Source of the DNA: Carnegiea gigantea
Taxonomy: Eukaryota; Streptophyta; Magnoliopsida; Caryophyllales; Cactaceae
Reading direction: 5' to 3'
Assembly: GCA_029747015.1 (NCBI GenBank)
Contig: JAKOGI010000024.1
Span: forward strand, 734,001 to 798,000
Length of the DNA stretch: 64,000 bases
A program made the translations under genes and the position numbers. Of this stretch, positions 1 through 11,496 are shown piece after piece. Below the pieces are notes generated by a model, which was given only the letters and a program-made list of their open reading frames with translations, was not told the origin of the DNA and made no database searches. Every line of letters begins with the position of its first letter. Within the stretch, counting starts at the first letter, position 1.

Positions 1-1790
1 CAGGCAACTGAAGGCTTCACTTTAAAGCCAATACTTACCAATTAAGGTCGGAAATAATATTAATTGAATTAATAAGATGCAAGCTATGTCTATTGCATAT
101 ATGTGAAACAATAATTACAGGTAGCAAATTATAAATTTGGACTTGAAAACATGCATCAAACATAAATGTCTGTGAGAGAGAAAATGCTTTTTATTCTTTT
201 GGACATAATGGAAGAATGGGTCAGGATATTTATTTTAAATAAAATTAATTGTCAAATTGGGCTTACACCTTAATTCTAATCAGGCAACTGAAAGCTTCAC
301 TTTATAGCCAATACGTAACAAGTAAGGTGGCAAATAACATTAACTGAATTAATAAGATGCAAGCTATGTCTATTACACAGAAGTGAAACAATAATTTTAG
401 GTAGCAAATTATAAATTTAGACTTGAAAACAAGCATCAAACATAAATGTCCGTGAGAGGAAAAATGCTTTTCATTCTTTTGGACATAATGGAAGAACGGG
501 CCAGGGTATTTATTTTATATAAAATTAATTGAGAAATTGGGCTTTCACCTTAATTCTAATTAGGTAACTGAAGGCTTCACTTTATAGCCAATACCTACCA
601 AGTAAGGTTGCAAATAACATTAACTGAATTAGTAAGATGCAAGCTATGTCTATTGCGCAAAAGTGAAACAATAATTTCAGGTAGTAAATTATAATTTGAC
701 TTGAAAACAAGTGTCAATGATAAATGTCTGTGAGAGAAAAAATGCTTTTTATTCTTTTGGACATAATGGAAGCATGGGTCAGGATATTTATTTTATATAA
801 AATTAATTGACAAATTGGGCTCACACCTTAACTCTAATCAGGCAACTGAAAGCTTCACTTTATAGCCAATGCGTACCAAGTAAGGTTGCAAATAACATTA
901 ACTGAATTAATAAGATGCAAGCTATGTCTATTGCACAGAAGTGAAACAATAATTTCAGCTAGCAAGTTATAAATTTGGACCAGAAAACAATCATTAAACT
1001 TAAATGTCTGTGAGAGAGAAAATACTTTTTATTCTTTTGGACATAATGGAAGAATGGGCCAGGGTATTTATTTCATATAAAATTAATTGACAAATTAGGC
1101 TCACACCTTAATTCTAATCAGGCAACTGAAAGCTTCACTTTATAGTCAATGTCTACCAAGTAAGGTTGCAAATAACATTAACTAAGTTAATAAGATGCAA
1201 GCTATGTCTATTACACAGAAGTGAAACAATAATTTTAGGTAGCAAATTATAAATTGTGACTTGAAAACAAGCATCAAACATAAATGTCTGTGAGAGAGAA
1301 AATGCTTTTTATTGTTTTGCACATAATAGAAAAATGGGTCAGGATGTTTATTTTATATAATATTAATTGACAAATTGGGCTCACACCTTAATTCTAATCA
1401 GGCAACTGAAAGCTTTACTTTATAGCCAATACCTACCAAGTAAGGTTGCAAATAACATTAAATGAATTAATAAGATGCAAGCTATGTCTATTGCACAAAA
1501 GTGAAACAATAATTTCAGGTAGCAAATTATAAATTTAGACTTGAAAACAAGCATCAAACAGAAATGTTTGTGAGAGAGATATTGCTTTTTATTCTTTTGG
1601 ACATAATAGAAGAATGGGCCAAGATATTTATTTTATATAAAATTAACTGACAAATTGGGCTCACACCTTAATTCTAATCAGGCAACTGAAAGCTTCACTT
1701 TATAGCCAATATGTACCAAGTATGGTTGCAAATAACACTAACTGAATTAATAGGATGCAATCTATGTCTATTGCACAGAAGTGAAATAAT
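1..1790. repeat. Tandem array of a ~280-bp unit (about 6.4 copies)
   Basis: The same unit restarts at 1, 281, 561, 839, 1119, 1399 and 1679, each time with a variant of CAGGCAACTGAAAGCTTCAC. The period is 278-280 bp. Shared landmarks inside each unit are AATAAGATGCAAGCTATGTC, GTGAAACAATAATT and TTTTGGACATAATGGAAGA. Copies differ by scattered substitutions and small indels, and no copy is open in any frame. The array is cut by the window start and ends inside the seventh unit, near 1790. It could be a satellite or the minisatellite portion of a transposon; the sequence does not decide. Confidence 0.95.
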
Positions 1791-1929
1791 AATTAACATA
1801 CAAACACATAGAGCAAGCAAACATGATACTTAGCACCAACGACATTAGTCTGTGATATTAGGTCAAAATCTGAATCATATCAGGAAAATTAAACTGTACA
1901 AATAAATAACAGATGAAAGGGAAACTTAC

Positions 1930-2066
1930 ATTGATTTCTCTGGCAGACCACAATGGCTGACAGATCCCAACATATCAACGGCAAACGTCCATAGGATCAG
2001 AGCCTCCAAAAGTTGCTCGCGATTGTTAGCAACATCTCCATGAACAAAAACGCATGGCTTTCCAAC
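1930..2066 (-). pseudogene. Possible exon fragment of an unrecognised gene
   Basis: Read on the minus strand, 44 codons are open, with protein-like composition and the core VFVHGDVANNREQLLEAL. They end exactly at a consensus splice donor (AAT|GTAAGT, boundary at 1930). The upstream side has a pyrimidine-rich tract and a CAG that could be an acceptor. An in-frame TAA at 2067-2069 precedes the open part, so any gene is broken or the exon starts inside the tract. I do not recognise the family. It may be a host-gene fragment carried by a transposon. No further exons were found nearby. Confidence 0.3.
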
Positions 2067-2069
2067 TTA

Positions 2070-2890
2070 GTAATCTAAAAACTGTAACCAATCCCCCTCC
2101 CAAAAAAAAAAACCCCAAATCGATGACTCAGATAGAATATTACAACGTGCATGAACAAAATCCCACATTATAAACAACAAATGCCCTAGATCTGAACATA
2201 TAATTACATACAACATAACACCACGAAAGCTCCGACATATACATTAAAACTTAAGTAAAAGAAGGTGAGAAGGGCTAAAATGGCGACGATGGTAAGAAGA
2301 ACACAATACCTATCAGATCCGATGTGGAGGGGTGGCGCGTGGACTACACGCGCCGCCGACGAAGGTGTCGTTCGACTCCCTTCTTCCTCTATCGTGTTTC
2401 CAAGCCCCCCATCTGACCAACCCTCACTGAAAAACCAAACTCCACCACATAAACGGCGGTGCATATACCCACGCGCCACCGCCTGAGTGGTGAACTCGGC
2501 TTCGGCCGATCTACATGATTGGTGGTGTTATATTTTTCAGGTGGCGGTGCAAGGGTGGTGTGCGAGACGGATTTCATTACTTAAGCACCTAAGAAAGGAC
2601 GAACCGTGGGAGGATTCTAGACAGTATGTAAGAGGATTGTGACTAAGAGGGGAAGACGACATGTGAGCGGACAGAGAAGAGACAGAGGGAGGCGCCATTG
2701 GAGACGATGGTGGGGAGATAGAAGGATTCAGGTAGAAGACGTATGAGGATGGACAAAGGGACCGCTTTTGAGAGGGAGACAAAATGGGAGAGGTCGAATC
2801 AGATAGGGGAGAGGATAGAGATGACGAGCGATTTTTGAGGCTTACCGACATTTAAGAGCTGGAAATTTCTAGACTTCTTGGTGTCATTGA
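2070..2890. other. Unassigned sequence between tandem array and Helitron remnant
   Basis: Short open frames occur on both strands (for example minus 2204-2479, with a hydrophobic stretch, and minus 2537-2851, Ser/Pro-rich). None has a recognisable domain, and the overlapping opposite-strand frames look like chance in locally GC-richer DNA. I see no supportable gene. Confidence 0.4.
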
Positions 2891-2900
2891 AGAATGTTAA

Positions 2901-4511
2901 GATATTCCCTACCAGCAGCGACCTCCTTTCGTGTCATTCATCGAGGTCCCTCGACGTCTACGAACATCTGATAATATTATTGGTACGTATTGTTCACACA
3001 GTCAAGTTTGCTTTCTACATTAATGCATGCATTTCTTCTGTGTTTTTTATAATGTTCTCATTCCCAATTATTCTATAGACATCATAGGCATGGTAGTAGC
3101 TATATATCATTTGGAAAGGACCAGAGATAGAGGCACTACACAATGGGAATTATTACTTTATGATATGTAGTATGTATTGTCATTTGTTAATATTTGTTCA
3201 TATTTATTGTTACATTTCAATCATATAAAGATTAGTACATATAATATATTTGTGCAGGATGCACCCATCGAGAATGACTTCACGGGGAGATTTTGTAGAA
3301 GTTGAGGGCACCTATATTTAACAAAATTTGACTACTAAAAATATTCTTCTTGCTTCCAGAGTGCACATTAGACATTATGAAGGCAACTTTACGGCCACTT
3401 GATATAATTTCATTTACAAAACTATCTAATTTTCATTATTCTGATTGTATATTTCAGTAATATGTTTTCTCTCCTGCAATATAACTGTAGGAATATCAGT
3501 TTCTACTTTGCCCATGAGTAGATTATTGATAAATCTTGATATTGAAGCATCAGAAGACTTTGAAGGATGGTATACACAACATATAACATTAATATCGGTT
3601 TCCTAATTCCATACCGCTTATATACACTTTGTCTCACACGTGTTACTTTCCATATATGTGTTAGGTACTCTAGCACTTCAGGTGTGATGAAGCATTTTGA
3701 TTTCATACGTATGAGAACATTACGCATGTGCCATCTAAAAAAATTGCTTGCAGCTAAATGGATTAGACTACATGAATATGCTGCTGTGCCAAATGTAATC
3801 TACACTTTTATTTAACAAATGTTCCTTATACTTACTTACATTCGTTCAATATCACATCATTTCCATATTTTATTATATCCAAGTTAGATATTTTCGGATT
3901 TTTGCATATATTGCTGAAATCCACCCACTGCTTTACAACGCTTGCACTAATTGCAACAGAAGTGTCCACACGTATATATTCGTGCTTAATGTACCGTACT
4001 GCACATGCTGATTACCAAGTTTGACTCAGAACATGTTTGCATCTATGATTCTCTATTATTCCATAGTTTGCTATGCTTTTGCAAATATATGTTTGCATTA
4101 GTGTAACCATCCCTTTTTAATTCAAAATTACAGGTTCATATTCAGAGTTGTGTTACAAGATATTACATGTTGTAAAGAGTTCACTGTTCTTCATGAGGAT
4201 GCTCGAATTCTTTTACATATGACCGCTACACAGTTGGATATGTGTGCAGCACAGGTGTTCACATTGTCATTATTTATCACGTTCACCCATGTTATATTTC
4301 CACCGTTGCTTAACCTGTGTCACTATTGTCCACAGCCATATGGTCATCTATCGCTCTATGCGATTATAGATGATTACATAGGAAAACCTTGGGTTTTCAT
4401 TCTAGAGTCTTCACACCTGCATAAAGTAGAAGCTCCTATCACTCTTATTGTGCCAGTCAATTGGGAGGAAGAGGTCCATTACATACGACATGCTAATGTT
4501 GGATACACCAG
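2901..4511 (+). pseudogene. Decayed Helitron RPA-like (OB-fold) gene
   Basis: The product would be the single-strand DNA-binding RPA70-like protein carried by many plant Helitrons. Fragments align in order with the better-preserved copy at 14.4-16.5 kb. An exon at 2901-2982 (DIPYQQRPPF...) ends at the donor GTACGT. An exon at 3079-3169 (DIIGMVVAIYHLERTR) is followed by GTATGT. Then come pieces reading KNILLASRVHIRHYEGN near 3340-3400 and SRLLINLDIEASEDFEGW near 3510-3570. A segment near 4150-4250 reads VLQDITCCKEFTVLHEDARI. The last recognisable exon, about 4336-4511, carries LYAIIDDYIGKPWVF and WEEEVHYIRH. Internal stops and frameshifts are frequent and the N-terminal OB fold is missing. Identification rests on the internal alignment and the adjacent Helitron end. 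Confidence 0.8.
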
Positions 4512-4893
4512 GTATATAATGTGTATATATAAATTTTTCCTTCTATCGTTGTTAATCAAATTATCACTAAATCTTGATGTTTGCTTCATGTACAAGAGAA
4601 GGATGTGGATTCTTCATTATTGGCGTCATAACTTAACTTATCATCATTCCATTTAGCGTGTTTTGTGCTAAGTTCACAACCTAATGTGTCAATCATACTT
4701 ATATAGACTTATTTCACAATGATATAGTTTTCAATTATTAAAGACATCGTTTATGCATGAAGTTACTGTATATTTATTTTTTTTTTGGTTGGGTTTTTCC
4801 CTTCTCTTTACTGACTTATAGTTTTAATTATTTCGACACGAACTATCCATTTGTTTTTTTGATAACATAGCTATAAATTGTCCATTTAAGCAT

Positions 4894-4923
4894 GCTCCGT
4901 GTTTTTGCACGGGCCCAGACTAG
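4894..4923 (+). other. Helitron 3' terminal hairpin and CTAG end
   Basis: CCGTG and CACGG pair around a six-base loop, followed by eleven bases ending CTAG at 4923 and a flanking T. This layout (hairpin about 10 bases before CTRR) is the diagnostic Helitron terminator. Confidence 0.85.
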
Positions 4924-6429
4924 TTTAAAAAAAAAGAAGTATGTGCTTAGTCTACGAAGTCAAGAAAAATAGGAAAACATAAATATTTGTTCTGGAGGTT
5001 GTGTGCATGAGTTTGGGTGCCTTGGAATGAAATCAAAACATATTCAAAGTTAAACAAGTCAATAGAACCTGTAACCATAATTCCTCAGTGCATGCAAATT
5101 ATGTTCATTCATTTACTTGAACAAAATTTGTAAAAGGGAAAATAAAATATATGGCAAATCCAATATCGACTAGAACTATAGTGACTTGATTCCAATAAGG
5201 ATACGTAGGAGGCTCGATATAAAATTTTTCGAGTTTAGTCTAAATCGAGGTCCTCAAACGGGTTTAAACCGACACCTCCTCTTCACGAAAAGTTAATTTT
5301 TATGAGTTGATCGCACTTTACCTGCTTAAAACGACGAAAAATCAAGTCTGGCAAGATAGAAACCGACCCCCTCAAATTTTCAGGTCTAAGAAATGGACAA
5401 AAACATTATTCGTTTCCCCCTCTTTAATAAAATGTTAAAGTTACAGTTTTATGACCTTTTGTTACATGTTACATAACCCCAAAAAACAAAACAAGCTTTT
5501 CAAAAAAGTCGAAGCCTTTTTTTCAAATAATAAGTATGGTACACTAGAACAAACCAAGCCAACTACACAACATAGCTTACTAAATTTCCCCCCTTCTAAG
5601 ACGTAAGCATAAATAAAATTTGGGCCAAGAATTACGTTAATTTGATCTCGCCAAGAGTACGTAGGAAGACCTCAAATAAATTTCAGGTTCAATAGGAAGC
5701 CAAAAATATATATATAGGGGTGGGTGTGTGTGTGTGTGTATATATATGGACTGATTCCAGGAATGGCTAAATCAGCAAATAAAAAATGGTCTTGAACTGG
5801 CTAAAAAAATGCATAACTTAGCTATCAAAGCCAAAGAAAATTAAACGATAAAATTAAGCCAAAAAATCGAGCAACAAAATTAAATCATAGTCCATATAAA
5901 GAAAATCTAAAACTAAAATCAAATTAAATTGTGGTTATTAACATTACCAAAGTAAAATACAAATTAAACCAAATTAAATTTTAAAGAACTATAGTAGGTT
6001 TGATCCTCTATAAAATAGGTACATAGCAAGTCACGACAAAAAGTGAGCGCTACCTAAAATTCCAAATCAAATAAAGTTACTCGTTTCCTGACGTACACAT
6101 GAAGAACGCGTACATATAGTACCCTTCCTAGTAGTTGCCTATACAATCACTATATGATACAATTAAGTTTTGGATACCGACGATTCAACATTAAAAATAT
6201 AATAATTATGATCCAAATTATATAAAATCTTATTAACGCAAAACAAGACAAAAAAATGAAACAGAATGAATCGGAATCAAAAGGTGCTCTTCTAAGAGGG
6301 TGATGTAATTAAGGAAGTTCATCCTCTTGAATAAGGTCATACTCAAAATAAACCAATGTACATTTTTGTAAGTCAGAAGGTTGTGTTGTGCATATCATTT
6401 ATTTTTATTAAATTTTGCCTCACCACCTT
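4924..6429. repeat. AT-rich repeat-derived DNA with Gypsy-leader-like motifs and a short microsatellite
   Basis: No gene is visible. Two related motifs, TTGATTCC...AAGGATACGTAGGAGGCTC (about 5187-5216) and TTGATCTCGCCAAGAGTACG (from about 5641, followed by TAGGAAG), resemble a motif I associate with LTR/leader regions of plant Tat/Ogre-type Gypsy elements; this is recall, not a search. A compound microsatellite, (TA)n-GGGG-(TG)n-(TA)n, lies at about 5707-5748. The rest is low-complexity AT-rich sequence. Confidence 0.35.
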
Positions 6430-7358
6430 GGCCGATGACATCATCAGTGATCGTGACACCCGCTTCATGGGTCGGTTTTGGATGATACTCTCTAATTATA
6501 ATGGGATCCGAGTTAAAGTTTTCCATGGCTAATCACCCCTAGAGATAGTCAGACTGAGAGAATTAACTCCGTACTTGAGGAGTGTCAACGTCACTATGTG
6601 ACAGGTTCTTTGCATAACTGGTTTAAATTCCTGGATACCGCCCAATTCTGCTATAATTGGTAGAAGAGTAGTGCTACTGGCTATAGTCCATTTAAGTTGG
6701 CCATGGGATGATAATTACTAACTCCACATGAGGTTGCTAAGCAAAACAAAGACGGTGTTTGCCTAGGGGCGCACTGCTTTGTCCTGAATAGGAAAGAAAT
6801 GATGAAAGAGGCAAGGGATAGCCTAAAGAAGGCTATTCACCGCATGAAGAAATATGCAAACCTTAAGAGGATGGCTCTTGAGTTTGATGTGGGAGATCAA
6901 GTTTTGTTGAGACTAACACCCCAGATCTGGAAGCAGATCAGCAATACGAGTGCACATCGATCTTTAATCCCGAGATATGATGGACCTTTCAAAGTTTTTA
7001 AAAGGATATGTCAGGTGGCTTATTGCCTGGAATTGTCAGAAAGATTAAAGGTACACCCTACTTTCTATGTTAGTTTTCTTAAGCCGTACTTCCTTGACTT
7101 GGATGGGCTTCATCCACCTATGCATAGGAATCCTTCCACAGTCCATCATCATTATGACAAGGATATGGAATAGATCCTTAATAGGCGAGTGAAGGGCCAG
7201 AGTAAGATAAATCGAAGGGTTGAATTCTTGGTCCAGTGGAAGGGACAGACAGAGATTGAGGCTACTTGGGAGAGGGATATAAATCTTTAGCAGTTCGAGG
7301 AGCATATTCGGAATTACTTGACGAGTGCGTCAAGTTCTTCTAGTGGGGGTGGTTTGTA
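6430..7358 (+). pseudogene. Ty3/Gypsy chromovirus polyprotein, 3' end (integrase core tail to chromodomain)
   Basis: Near 6436 the frame reads DIISDRDTRFMGRFW, the integrase-core motif around the second catalytic Asp of Gypsy elements. A degraded stretch follows. From 6799 a 124-codon frame gives the integrase C-terminal domain (EARDSLKKAIHRMKKYAN, FDVGDQVLLRL, GPFKVFKRI, LKVHPTFYVSFLKPY). After stops it continues as a chromodomain (ILNRRVKGQSKINRR, VEFLVQWKG, ATWE) ending GGL-stop at 7358. The chromodomain places it among chromoviruses. Reverse transcriptase, RNase H, protease and gag are absent, so this is a 5'-truncated element. The stop codon overlaps the LTR start, a layout common in this lineage. 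In-frame stops and frameshifts show it is dead. Confidence 0.9.
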
Positions 7359-7494
7359 AGACCCCTCACCAGTTGATTATGGCTTGGCATGCCACTTTGC
7401 TTATCTTAACAGGGTCTTGACCAGAACGGGCTTGCTTACCCCTAGATCATTCGTGCGCTCAACTTGCCTATGCAATTGGCATTATCTGTGAGTC

Positions 7495-7571
7495 ATGACT
7501 GGGTCACGCAAGACATATCCCTTGGTTGTGACTGGGTCACGCGGGATAGATCTCGGTTGTGACTGGGTCAC
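7495..7571. repeat. Three copies of a palindromic GTGAC-TGG-GTCAC motif in U3
   Basis: GTGACTGGGTCAC occurs exactly at 7528-7540 and 7559-7571 and with one change at 7495-7507. It is embedded in a ~31-33 bp direct repeat that also contains GGTTGTGACTGGGTCACGC. Each copy is an inverted repeat of GTGAC around TGG, which looks like a dimeric factor-binding site. The role as an enhancer is inference. Confidence 0.6.
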
Positions 7572-8556
7572 ACGGAGCATTGTCAATGTGGATTCCTCAA
7601 CGGGACAACAAGTAAGCGTTTGTCCCAGGGGCATGAATAAGATGACCATTGGTGTTGTGTGATGAGACCAAGCACCTATGGTGGTGCTAGGCATGCCTAT
7701 AGCCAGGACGTTGTGCAACAACGTCCATTATCTTCGGTGGTACAAATGACTCGGGTGCCGTGTAACAACATCCAGCGCCTGTGGTGGTGGTGCAAATCAT
7801 GCTAGTCGTACTCTCAGAGTGAGCCGAGACAAAGTACGCTGCACACTGGGTTGAATTACTCGGTGAGACAAGGGTGCAACCCTTCGTTTATGTCCACGTG
7901 GGATTGGACTTGGCTCACGTGGATTCCGTAAGCTATGCCAATGTGTTCGGTAAGCTATGGAATGTTAAAGTCATAGCTAAAGTCTCGGGGGGACTTTGCT
8001 TAGCTCAGCTAAGGTGGACTTAGCTTGAATAAGCTAACGAGACTCAACTCGAGTATATGCTCAGCTGGAAGTTCACTGTGGACTAGTTGATCGAGCTATT
8101 GGAGCTCGTGACTAAGACGACCAAGCTGGGCAGCTCGGGACTACCTAGCAGGGCAACACCTCAGGTTGATGTAGCGCTAGCTGGTCAGCCGTGGGCTGCC
8201 TGCTGGGCGCCCATCCCAATTGGGTGGTTATGCCCCCTGGAGGTGTCCGTTAGCAAGGCACCTACCCAACAAGCGTGTCCCTTGGCAGCTGTGGCAGGGC
8301 TGGCTAAAGGGACATGTCCCTTGGGCATGGCGGTTGCAAACTGGCAGTTGAAGGGTGGCGGTTACTTGGCAATTGGTGCGTCAAAAGACACACCCATTCA
8401 CTCATGCCTCTTCATGGATTACAAGTGCAGCATGTGGGAGAAGAGGTGGTAGCCGGGCTTCTTGAACAGATGCGCCCTTTGGGAAGAGGCGCACCCCTTG
8501 GCAAGAAGTCACGCCTCCTCACATGGATGTGAGGGGTGGCCCTCTCCCCCTTCCCC

Positions 8557-8564
8557 TATAAATA
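8557..8564 (+). promoter_or_regulatory. TATA box of the Gypsy LTR
   Basis: TATAAATA lies in a GC-richer C-tract context, about 120 bp before the LTR polyadenylation signal. This is the expected position of the U3 promoter. Confidence 0.65.
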
Positions 8565-8999
8565 CACGCCACTCCCTTGTGTTTTGTGACGTACGCTTGC
8601 TTGAGAAGCGCATGTGAGCAATTCGTGGGTTTTACTTGTTGTGAATTCTAGTGAATTGCTTTGTAATCCTTAAAGTATCGGGATCAATAAAAGAGTGTTG
8701 CTTTGCCGGTTATTGTGTTGTGTTCTTTGTGTGAATTTAATTAAATCGTGTGAACCTCTTTTATCATGCTGTGAGTAGGTTGGGTTGAGTCACAGACTTG
8801 ACCGCCGCACGGTGTAAATCCGGGCAAAAAATTGGCCGAATATTTGCCCCGTGACACCTACCATAGTGAAAAAAACAACTGACATAGAAATAAAGCTTGA
8901 CTGACTAGATGCACATGGACTAGGCAACATAACTCACGTAGTTGCAGCAAAAGAACCAAGCTAGATCCACCAAAAAAAGATACTTGACCAGCTCCAAAG

Positions 9000-10640
9000 T
9001 GTCAAGTTAGGTAGCCTGAGAGGTAGCTTCTTCTCCATCTTCACACCTTTTCTTTTAGTTGAGTCAGTAGACATCTCCATGTCCTCAATATTATGGAGAT
9101 TGAGCTACATATCCACATTATCATTAGCCTCCATGCCAGAATGTAAAGCACCCAAGGGGTCCGACTAGGGTTGAGGCTCCTAGCAGTACCCATAACAACA
9201 ATAGTGGCCAGAATAATGCCTTAAGGGACTGTAGGTTCAGGGTTAGGCCCCTGAGTAGCCGCATTTTTTTGAACAGGAGGGATATTCTCAGTAATGGGAT
9301 TACTAACATTGATGATGATAGAAGGTCCAGGATTCAATCTCGATGATCTGGTATGCTTGGGACCAGTCATAGCTCTCATTCTTTTCTTTGGGGAGATAGT
9401 TACCCAATTGTCAGTGATGGGAGTGGGATTACTAGAGGAAGAAGAATTAATGATTTTGTTTGCCTGAGAGACACCTTGGGCATCAAATCTCTCCACTAGG
9501 ATTTCAATCTTTTTATGAATATGTACTTTTGGATAAGACTCAAGCTGGTGAAAGTCCCTACCACACAATGGACAGACATCGTGTAAACGCTCATAGATAA
9601 TGGGGACACGCAATGACATACCACCTTATTCAATTGTAATGCTTCCTGGGAAAGGTTGTATGATATCAATATTAACACAAACCTTGCGAACTTACCGCCA
9701 AGAATCTCAGCTATAGAAGTGAATAGGTCCTTAAGTGCTTCCCTTTCCCAGAATCCCCAATAGCAATGGGCGTTGGCCGGGTATGGGGCGGGTAAAGTTA
9801 TATCCGCACTCATACCATTTTTAAAAGTCATCTCCATACCCATACCTATCGGATTTTCAAAATCTATCCCCATACCCATACCCATCGAATATTTCGGGTA
9901 TTTCGGATTTTATTCGGGTATATACATATATTACAATAAAATACCCGTTGGATACGATAATTTCTTTTACCTAAAGAAATTCATAAAACTAAATTCAACT
10001 AGGCAAAATCTTCTAAAGAAATACAATATCCAATGGATTTAATAGTTCATGCGTAGCTCAAAAATAAAAAATTGCATTCTAGAAATGATTGAAATGAGAG
10101 AGTGAGGAACACAACAAGTGTGCTACAATTTTAGATTTGTGAATCATGAGTCATGTGACTTTATATATCGGTATAGTAAATGAGCGACACAAATGGATGC
10201 ATTGCATAGTTGGGGATGGATTGCAATATGAAGTTTTTTTTAAATAAATTACCAATGTTCAAAGCTCAAAACTCTACTCAAAATTTATTTACCCCCCAAA
10301 AAAATCAGGTATGGGCGGGTAGGAGTATGGGGCAGGTGATGCCTATACTTGTACCCGTATCTATACGTATACACGTTTTCAGTGTATCCACCCCATACCC
10401 ATTTTTTCCCAATTTTTTGTACTCATATCTGCTATAAATAGGGCAGGTTCGGGGTGACTTTTACGGGTTCAGCTACAACTCCCATCGCTAATGCCCAACA
10501 TAGCTGAGGAATTCTAATCTACTGGTCCACTCCTCCTATAGTGGTTGCTAAGGGTCAAAGACTAACACCCAACACAAATAGGATTCCAGGTCGGGTAGGA
10601 TGATGAGGACAGTAAACTTCGCCTAGGATGTTAGTACTAA
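9000..10640 (-). pseudogene. LINE ORF1 fragment (zinc-knuckle region), interrupted by a MITE
   Basis: On the minus strand, the end of a DUF4283-type nucleic-acid-binding domain can be read (FARVCVNIDIIQPFPGSITIE, split by frameshifts, 9620-9720). It is followed by MSLRVPIIYERLHDVCPLCG RDFH, the zinc-knuckle (zf-CCHC_4-like) motif of plant LINE ORF1, at about 9545-9619. The final Cys of the CCHC is replaced (ESYP instead of ECP). Downstream is a Ser/Pro-rich tail. Upstream coding resumes at 10500-10600 (SRLEFLSYVGH) beyond the MITE. Only ORF1 is present here. Assignment is by motif resemblance; the frame is broken many times. Confidence 0.65.
9758..10500. mobile_element. MITE-like insertion (GGGTATGGGGCGGG family) inside LINE ORF1
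   Basis: The ends are inverted: AGCAATGGGCGTTGGCCGGGT on the left, and the reverse complement of the right end begins AGCGATGGGAGTTGTAGCTG. Internally it is rich in CCCATACCCATACCC / GGGTATGGGGC motifs in both orientations and otherwise AT-rich. It splits the minus-strand LINE reading frame. The flanks CCCAATA and CCCAACATA may be a decayed target duplication. A hAT-like origin is a guess. Confidence 0.55.
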
Positions 10641-11494
10641 CATTGGAACTGTCTGAAAAAGACAGAGGGGTTTGGTGATGGTGAAGACTTATAATACTCA
10701 ATTGAGATGAGGGAGTAGAGGTGTGGTGTTGCTGGGGAAACCAGAGGCCACGGGGTAGAAAGGCTAAGATTTCTGGGTTGGTATGCTGCAGTAAATATGG
10801 TGCTCACAGTCATTATATTAGAAAACATACAGAAATTAGAATAAAATAGAGCGACATACTCAGAAACGCAGACCTGTACTTGGCATTTAAGAAGATCAAA
10901 GAGAGAGATACGAAGGAATGCACCTGAATCCTTGTTAAATGGATTTCTTTTGCAATTTGAAAGGTACATAACCATTAACGAACTCATCTCCAAAATCTTT
11001 AAAAATCTTGCTCTTAAATGAAAACCATCAGTAGGATGACGATTCTATACATGGGGGGAGGTAGATCTCGCACCATTAGTCTTGTAAAACAAAAATCTCG
11101 CTGGATTTCCATAATTAATAGGCACAAGCTTGTCTATAAATGGATTAGACATGCTAGGGTTGAGCTTGCATAGGGCGGTGACGATCTGGTGTAAATACAT
11201 GATTTGGGGACGGATATGCCCTTTGTTAGGTCTAAGTTGCGTAGGGTAGTGGTCGTAGATATCATAGATTGAAACGTCATGGCCGATTTTAGTGATGTGG
11301 TTAGATGTGAGGAACTGCTTGCAAAAGTTAGAGATATATCTAGCAAATACAATCAATGTTGATAGGATTGGGGGAAATACTTTGACAAATCTGGTTCACC
11401 AAGTTGAGAAGTAGTGGTTGACGCAAGTTAATGGCAACGGTGGGTGGGTTACACTGTCATGGGTCGTGAGGGAGGAGAAGAAGAGAGTTGAACT
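10641..11494 (-). other. Possible coding-derived sequence, unassigned
   Basis: The minus strand has an open frame at 11045-11356 with protein-like content (TKIGHDVSIYDIYDHYP, NPFIDKLVPINYGNPARF) and another at 10637-10993. I do not recognise either. They may be the 5' part of the LINE or a gene fragment next to it. Confidence 0.25.
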
Positions 11495-11496
11495 AG

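Larger units (their letters stand above)
2890..4923 (+). mobile_element. Helitron remnant, 3' portion with canonical 3' terminus
   Basis: The right end has the Helitron 3' signature: a short hairpin (CCGTG, loop TTTTTG, CACGG) followed by GCCCAGACTAG ending at 4923, and the next base is T, as expected for insertion between A and T. Upstream lie exons of an RPA-like gene in the same orientation. I could not find a 5' terminus; the element is either truncated or extends left under the 280-bp array. The same hairpin/terminus sequence, without CTAG, recurs on the minus strand near 23.68 kb, so at least two members of one family are present. Confidence 0.85.
7355..8856 (+). repeat. Complete 3' LTR of the Gypsy chromovirus
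   Basis: It begins TGTAAGACCCC directly after a purine-rich tract (TAGTGGGGGTGG) and ends GTGACA at 8856, so it has TG...CA ends and is 1,502 bp long. It contains a TATA box (TATAAATA, 8557-8564), a polyadenylation signal (AATAAA, 8686-8691), and direct repeats in U3. The 5' LTR is not in the window, so no target-site duplication can be tested. Open frames inside it (for example 8087-8452) have no domain and are likely chance. Confidence 0.85.

Noticed and set aside
1..1790. The array as a CRISPR locus
   Set aside because: The unit is 280 bp with no repeat-spacer structure, and the context is plant nuclear DNA.
2204..2851. Minus-strand ORFs with a hydrophobic stretch and a Ser/Pro-rich segment
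   Set aside because: No domain, no consistent splice structure and an overlapping opposite-strand frame; composition alone explains them.
8087..8532. Two overlapping ORFs (121 and 72 codons) in the Gypsy LTR
   Set aside because: They lie wholly within the LTR U3 in locally GC-rich DNA, have no domain and overlap in different frames.
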